A stretch of DNA of 64,000 nt, from contig CAJSYZ010000002.1 in assembly GCA_910574455.1 (NCBI GenBank), positions 3,683,671 through 3,747,670 of the forward strand, in the 5' to 3' direction. This document shows, piece by piece, positions 58,037-64,000 of the stretch. The translations under genes and the position numbers were made by a program. Below the pieces are notes generated by a model. The model saw only the letters and a list, made by a program, of their open reading frames with translations. It was not told the origin of the DNA and ran no database searches. The first letter of the stretch is position 1. Every line of letters begins with the position of its first letter. This stretch comes from Trichaptum fuscoviolaceum. Taxonomy: Eukaryota; Basidiomycota; Agaricomycetes; Hymenochaetales; Trichaptaceae.

Positions 58037-61000
58037 ATGAGTAAGGAGCATGGGATCGATGGGGATGAACCCCTCTTCCATTTCGACCACCTCGAAGGTC
58101 TCGAGAACGACGATATTCTTGAACAACACCTCGATTCGTCTTCACGGCTGATATCCGTTCCAGCTGATTTGCTAGATATGTCCTACATCCCAGATTTCAG
58201 CTCACTCGACCTATCTGCGTACACCACCGAATCGACACCGGCAGAGGTTGTCAGGTCGATCTCCATGGCCCAGGCATCCGATGACACAGGTGCATATCAA
58301 AGCGTTGACGATGAATCTATGAGTTTCAAAGGGAAAGGGAAAGCGGTTTCCCAGCCGATGAACATTCAACTGCGAGACCCCGCAGAGCCAGATTTTGACC
58401 TATTCTCTCTTTCATCCACCGCATCTGGATCCAGCAGAGGCAGGCGAGCCATACCCGTGCCTTCGTCCTCTGCATCCACCGCACAAACATCTGCATCCTT
58501 CGCTTTTTCACCTACGACGACACCGAGCTTCTTCTATGGGAGCTATGACACGAACGTTACGACTCCCGGCTCCTCATATTCCTCTGACGATGCCATGAAA
58601 GACATGAGCATGAACGGAGAGGAAACGACTGAAGCCGTGGACCAAAGGCAGACCAAAGGCAAAGTGCGCGCGGAACCGCCTGTCCTTCCTCCCTTGACTT
58701 TCAGTCCATCTGAGTTCACGCATGGCGAAACGAATTGGCCGCTAGGTCCTCATGCTCCGACTATTGCTAATGCACCAAATAATACGCCTACGGACTCAGT
58801 GGTGCATGTGTTTCCCTTCGCCCAGAGTCCTTCCGTCGAACAACAAGACAATACTGACTCCACTTCGTCTTCCTTTGTTCCTCGACAGCCTGCTCGAACA
58901 CGGTCCTTTTCCTCCCTGTCTACAAAGTCGGCGAAGTCTCTAGCTGCGCGTTCCGTAGCGAAACTCACTTTGAGCCTCTCCGGGAACAAACGCAGCAGTA
59001 ATCTAGCCCGCAAATTGCTGCTTGGAAAGAACAACGACATCATCTACATTCGACCAGGGCTCGACACCGGGAAGATCACCGATCCTAAGCTTCAAAGCAG
59101 TCTATCTGAACCTTGTTCTCCTTACCTGACAGGAGGACAACTATCGTTCTTCGGTGACGACATATTTATTGACTCTCATACCCGTAGTCTGCAGGCGAAG
59201 ACTGCCCCACGCAACCTATTTGACACTATGCTTCCGAGAGAGACAAGACTAACAATATTCATGACTTTCCTTGCTCTTCACGAGAAAGAAGGCGAGACAT
59301 TACGCCGAGGTCAATCTTGGACTGCTTTGACAGCATCCAAACCGGAAAATAGATGGATAGGCAAATCCAAGGGTTTCATAGAGCTCGTCCGCCTAAGCAG
59401 TGTAAGCCCATCTTGCACCTCTGTGACCGACAATGTCTCATCTTCTGTAGGTTTCCAAGGGTTGGCAGTCTCTCGTGTTTGACGGTCAAATATGGGTTAA
59501 TCTGGACATTCGAGAGTTTATTACCGTTCCGTCACCTCTTCTTCAACGACTTGCCGCATCATCTGGGTCATTCGTGCGCAATATCGATTTCTCCGGGCAC
59601 ACACGACTTTCTGGCTCAACACTCATAGACATTTCGAAATCAATGTGTATTTATAACAGCAACAGCATCTACGACAGTATCTCTTCCACCACTCAACTCA
59701 CTCATGTCAACGTCTCCGGATGTTCGACTATTAGTTTCTCTTCACTACAGCATTTACTCAAGCACTCCCCGTGGCTAGTTAGCTTGAAGGCCAAGGGTAT
59801 CAACGCAGTCACGAACGATACGTGCCGGACACTTGCCCACTATTGCCCTCGACTCGAAGCCCTCGATTTCAATCGCTGTCATAGGATAGATTGCGACGGC
59901 ATCAGCGCCTTGATGTCCATCCACCAGACGCAATACACACAATCTCATATAAGAGAGCTGCGGATCTCGGGCCTCAGGCGAGTGAATGACTCGCTTCTCT
60001 CGCTTTTAGGCAGGTACGCCCCGAATTTGGAGGTTCTGGACTTGTGCGACGTACGAGGGCTTCACAATACAGCCTTAGAGGCGTTCGTGACTGCACGTGA
60101 GGATGAACTTAACTCGGACGTATTGATCCTGACCTCTCGAGAGGCTGGTCGGGATCCGGGTGATGCGACGAAATATAGAAGACGCGTCACGAAGTTGCGA
60201 CATCTTAGTCTCTCATCCTGTCCATTGCTCACGGATAAAGCCTTATCGCACCTCGCACATGCCGTTCCAAAGCTCGAATACCTGGAGCTCGCCAGCATTG
60301 GCCCGGAATTAAGAGACGAAGGATTGATACATTTGCTTCGGACCACTCCCCTACTTCGTCGATTGGACCTTGAAGACGCCTGTGATATCACGGACGCCGT
60401 GTTGGCAGCCATAACACCCGAAGTTATACAGGATAACTCTGTTTCTACAGGGACACCTCAGCCAGGCTCACTCCTTCAACAACTTATTCTCTCATACGCC
60501 GTGCAGATTTCGAATGGTGCCATGATGGAACTCATTCATGCCTGCACGCACTTGAAGTACCTGGAGGTAGACAACACGCGCGTCTCGAGCGCTGTTGTTA
60601 AGGAGTTCGTCCGTTTGTGTCGGAAGAGGCAGACAGAAGATGCTGGGATTGTTGCTGTCGATTGCCGTGGCGTAGGGGAGAGCACGATTAAGGATCTTGC
60701 AGACATTACCAGGACGAGGAAAGGCTGGCGGTCTTGGGATGCGCGAGCGCTCCAGTACCTCGATGGACGTGACAACGAAGATTTGGATGTTGGCCAAGAC
60801 GAGTGCGATGATAAGCGTGTCGTTCTTAAATCATTCTATACATGGCAGACTGTCGACGCTGTCACTGCAGCGAGACAGAAGCGTAAGAAAGCAGAGAGGA
60901 AGAATGGCCAAGACGGAGAAGACTCGAGTAGAAGGGGGGCTAAGTGGTGGGCCCCAGGAGGTAGAAGAGTCTATGGAACAACACCACCAACTAGTCCTGG

Positions 61001-61037
61001 ATTCGATGGAGACAGAGAAAGCTGTATCATAATGTAA
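58037..61037 (+). CDS. F-box-like/leucine-rich repeat protein with C-terminal CaaX box
   Basis: Two exons, 58037-59401 and 59451-61037, give 983 residues. The first ~380 residues are disordered and Ser/Thr/Pro-rich with a basic Ser-rich block (RTRSFSSLSTKSAKSLAARS). An F-box-like segment follows at ~395-475: LFDTMLPRETRLTIFMTFLA, then FIELVRLSSVSKGWQSLVFD, the pattern 'LP.E..L.I...L....L..L..VSK.W..L..D'. The next ~300 residues are AMN1/FBXL-type LRRs (LTHVNVSGCSTISFSSLQHL, LRHLSLSSCPLLTDKALSHL, LEYLELASIGPELRDEGLIH, LRRLDLEDACDITDAVLAAI). A Lys/Arg-rich tail ends in CIIM, a farnesylation-type CaaX motif. Expected to be a substrate receptor of an SCF ubiquitin ligase held at a membrane; the prenyl anchor is inference. 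Confidence 0.88.
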
Positions 61038-61214
61038 GTCTCACTGTAGACATTCGCTTGTAACATCTATTATACATACATACTGTACTTTTGAGATGAC
61101 CTTGTTCAATATCTAGTTGTAGTAATATATCTTGTACACACCGTCAAATATGATTTCCCATTGAATATTGAAAATGAATAAATTACATGAAAGCAAATCA
61201 GCATCTCAACCACC

Positions 61215-62604
61215 TCAATTTCCCCGTTCTTCCTTCCTTGCTTCTCTACGCCGCTGAGCTTCGTGGATCCGCCTTCTCCGGTCGTCCGCATCAATGAATT
61301 TCCCTCCTACATCAACGAACCTAAGCTGTGGCCCATTATCGTTGCCTTCAACAATTTTCCCCTTCGTAACAAATGCCTTGTCCTCTCCCGCGCGTAATTC
61401 ACGACCGTACAATAACACAGGATCAGACTTCGCTTGGGCAGCCTCCTTACGAGCTTGCTTGGCATCTAGCTTCGCTCGCTCGAGAGCCGGAATAACAGCA
61501 GGCGACTGTTTAAAGAGTCAGACCTTGTTGAATCATACAGAGTGCACTACTAACCTCGTTGTCCGCAACAGGCTCCCAGAACAACCGTTGGTAGCGATCA
61601 CGCGCTCTATCATTTGCCTCATCCTGGTCTTGCAAATCGGCAGCGGTGGTGTCCTTCCTCGCAGGAGGAATAGCACCAACAACGTGGTCTATCGATCCCA
61701 AGACGGCCTCCATACCGGCCAAGAACCCGGTTTGAAGCTGTTTATTCTGACAGAGGTAAATGGATTAGCGGATATTTTTTATTTAGTACAGGGAGAGAGA
61801 ATAGGGAAAAACCGTCAGCTGGGGTTGAAGAAGGTCTAACCATTAGGTGTCTTTCGATTCGCGAATGATGATAAAAGTCTCATCACCAGCTAAAACAATT
61901 GAACGCCCACTCACATCCTTTTACAAACAAACAAACAGCAGAGCCAACGCGGTGAGATTCACATTACGATACATAATTCATGCGCATACCTGTGCGGAGA
62001 TGCAAGTTAGTAAGATGCAGGAAGGCCATATACGAAAGAAAAGAGATCAGAAAGCCATGCATGTAAAAAAGTTTTTAACCATGTGTTTGGTCTTCAAGAC
62101 TAATCGATTTTTAACTCATCATAAAATCCCACGTAGAGGACACAAAACATTAGGTTACAATAGTACGAACCTTTTCCCAGTTGCGTTCTAAGCCCTTTAA
62201 CCTGAGAATGGCATCTATTCTCTTGAAACTAATACCATAAGCCCCCGAGAGGACACGTATGTTGTACTTTTCCGGGTTTGACATATACCGTTTGTATATC
62301 TCCTCTCTAGTCTTATCAGAGATAGGTGGAGCTGGCTTAAAAGACGGGTTCATTGGGAATGGCTGAATGACGATGTCAGATTCAAGATGATATAGAGTGC
62401 CCTAGGAAAACATACGTAGTCACCCCCAAGCCAATTGGAACTCTGACTGCGAGGGAACGCATCCTTGTACTTTGCACCAGGACCATGAAGCCATTTCAAG
62501 GCCTCGTCACCAGAGGAGCGACGAGCTACGCGAATGCCTCGAGAAAAGGTTGGCTGAGGCCGGGGAAGGGGGAGACGAGGTCGAAGTTGAAAGGAGACAG
62601 ACAT
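61215..62604 (-). CDS. Mitochondrial small ribosomal subunit protein of the Bot1p/mS45 family
   Basis: Exons on the minus strand: 62604-62416, 62362-62171, 61746-61555 and 61505-61215; 245 residues. The N-terminus is Arg/Pro-rich without acids (MSVSFQLRPRLPLPRPQPTF), a likely mitochondrial presequence. The next block (WLHGPGAKYKD, then SSNWLGGDYP) leads to PPISDKTREEIYKRYMSNPE and YNIRVLSGAYGISFKRIDAI with LRLKGLERNWEK. A later block reads NKQLQTGFLAGMEAVLGSID. This order is what I associate with the 'eukaryotic mitochondrial regulator' (Bot1p) family, identified as mitoribosomal mS45 (yeast Mrps35). The C-terminus is a charged helix (DRRRRIHEAQRRREARKEER). Intron 62170-61747 is 424 bases, far longer than the rest, and may hide a small exon. 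Head to head with the methyltransferase gene. Confidence 0.65.
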
Positions 62605-62736
62605 GAAGAAACGAAAACGCGGAGAATTTTTATTTGTCCTTCGCGATCACGTGAAAGGTCATTAGGGTGAGCTCCGAGCCTCCAAGTTCAAGAGATCGGA
62701 GTTGAAATTCTCGACCTCTCTCACCCACCTCCCTTC
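62605..62736. promoter_or_regulatory. Shared head-to-head promoter of the mS45-like and EFM3-like genes
   Basis: Only 132 bases separate the divergent start codons. A TCACGTGA-like site (GATCACGTGAAAGG at 62644-62657) holds CACGTG, an E-box core, in the middle. Co-regulation is inferred from spacing. Confidence 0.5.
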
Positions 62737-64000
62737 ATGTCGAGCAAACAATTATTTATATTCATTCAGCGCTATGGTCTATTGGCTCCAGTTGATGAAT
62801 CTTTGTGGCCTCTTGATACTTCTACCGAAGATATCCAAGATTATCTCATAAATCATATCCTGAAATCCGTGCACTTCGAAACTTATCCTCCGTCAAAATT
62901 TTACCAGCGTAGATTCTGGAAATGGACTATAGAGAAAATCGAGGAGCTCGGGAAAGAAGTAGACGAGAGAGTCTACGATAACTACCTCAACCTGCTATCT
63001 GAGTTATTCACCTACTCCTGAACTTCATTGCAATCCTTCATTCTGATCCCTGCTATGTAGTGACTCATGCTCAAATACTCGTCCACCGTCTCCTTCCTAC
63101 GTATCATACATCTGGAATCCTCCGACAAAACTATCTATTAACGAGTACGAGTTATGTGCTCTATATGAGTCTCATACGATGGTTGAAAGTGGCACGACTG
63201 GCTTAACGACATGGAATGCAAGCTTTGTTCTCGCAGACTACTTGATCAAAAGACTTGGTGAACATTCCATGCTATTCATAATCTCTGACTTATATGCTCA
63301 TAACTTCTTAGGGCTTATAGCTAATTCAAAAGTGTTAGAGCTTGGTTCCGGCGCAGGTTTTTTGGGCGCCGTAGTTGGTCATATGCAGATGTCTTCAAAT
63401 GACTTGAGAATAAACGAGCAGACCGTACCCAACTCCATTGCAGCTTCCCTGTGCTTAACAGATGCGAATGAGCAAGTTCTCGTCCGTTGCCGGAACAATG
63501 TCATGCTACCTTGCAGTACGTGAGATGCGTGAGATGGCGACTTCATCGTGGATCATCTTCATATTTTCTTAGACAAGGCAAGCCTCCACCCTTCATTAAC
63601 CGTCAAGCTCTTGGATTGGACAGACGCCCTCGATAATGATCGTAAATATCGTCTCCAGGAGTTCTTAACGAATGCTGATCCCGACCTCATCATTGGGGCA
63701 GACTTGGTAAGTATTGTACGTGAGGTCAACACCCCACTGGCTAATGGAACCCGTCAGGTTTACGATACGACAATAATTCCATCACTTGTCGCTACCCTAA
63801 AGCTTGCACTGGAATTGCCGTCCCCCAAGGTCGACTCCCTTCCAAGAAAAGCAATAATCGCCGGGACTGTAAGGAATGAAGCGACGCTTGATGAATTTAT
63901 CAGACAGTGCGAAGCTGTAGCTTTAGTGAACGAGGAACGAGCGTTGGAAAGCGATACGTTTTTCAAAGAGCTCTGCGTCAAGCAGCCTGGAGTGAGGCAC
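62737..64000 (+). CDS. EFM3/FAM86-type protein-lysine methyltransferase (elongation factor 2), 3' truncated by the window
   Basis: Exons 62737-63002, 63061-63257, 63312-63515, 63573-63706 and 63758 to the window end give about 348 visible residues. The N-terminal helical part (FIFIQRYGLLAPVDESLWPL) precedes SYVSYIWNPP, then TMVESGTTGLTTWNASFVLA. SAM-binding motif I is VLELGSGAGFLGAVV. The family's later motif IIGADLVYDTTIIPSLVATL carries the D-L-V-Y block, and GTVRNEATLDEFIRQC follows. This order fits EFM3/EEF2KMT (FAM86), which methylates a lysine of eEF2 in the cytoplasm. The first donor, GA|GTTATT, is weak, but it is the only choice that restores the frame across 63003-63060; a frameshift there is the alternative. 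Confidence 0.85.

Noticed and set aside
1..64000. CRISPR arrays, operons, tRNA or rRNA genes, telomeric repeats
   Set aside because: I looked for B-box-like GGTTCRA sequences, regular spaced repeats and rRNA-like blocks and saw none that hold up. The only regular repeats are the minisatellites of the transposon, which have no spacers.

Overview
This window is nuclear DNA of a filamentous fungus, almost certainly a basidiomycete of the mushroom-forming class (Agaricomycetes). The genes are dense and carry many introns of about 50-70 bases with GT..AG ends. The gene content is typical: a class I-III type chitin synthase, NTE1, a Het-C family protein, bHLH and homeodomain regulators, and a methylisocitrate lyase. 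All exon models below were built by hand from splice sites and reading phase. No search could be run, so product names rest on recognised motifs.

Layout. 1-1914: C-terminal part of a Het-C-like gene (+). 2502-3724 and 10373-11383: two bHLH transcription factor paralogues (+). Between them lies about 4 kb without a convincing gene, then a nine-exon four-span membrane protein (7913-9150, +). 12852-13730: tubulin cofactor A (+), convergent with a MED11-like Mediator subunit (13923-14654, -). 14698-17080: a 2.4-kb foldback transposable element with 8-bp target duplications. It sits in what was a very short head-to-head promoter between MED11 and methylisocitrate lyase (17224-19506, +). 20518-24456: a long, mostly disordered fungal protein (+). 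25278-26498: a GC-rich, cysteine-containing protein of unknown function (+). 26671-27105 and 27158-27416: two adjacent short inverted-repeat elements (MITE-like). 28714-30581: a protein with three homeodomains (-), head to head with a NOPCHAP1-like gene (30787-31750, +). 31909-33806: pantothenate kinase (-). 34313-37635: coatomer gamma subunit (-). 38851-40079: casein kinase I (-). 42356-46101: chitin synthase, 21 exons (+). 46489-51763: NTE1 lysophospholipase (+). 52101-54889: Vps33 (+). 56175-56507: small HMG/YABBY-like protein (+). 58037-61037: F-box/LRR protein ending in a CaaX box (+). 61215-62604: mitochondrial ribosomal protein of the Bot1p/mS45 family (-), head to head with an EFM3/FAM86-type methyltransferase (62737 to the window end, +).

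Most genes are housekeeping: vesicle traffic (gamma-COP, Vps33), lipid and CoA metabolism (NTE1, PanK), the propionate/methylcitrate pathway, cell wall synthesis and transcription. I see no secondary-metabolite cluster, defence island or other multi-gene accessory system. The most unusual objects are the foldback element with its minisatellite arms, the triple-homeodomain gene with an intron repeated at the same place in each domain, and several odd splice arrangements: a start codon split by an intron, a 5-base first exon, a GC-AG intron, and a stop codon overlapping a splice donor.
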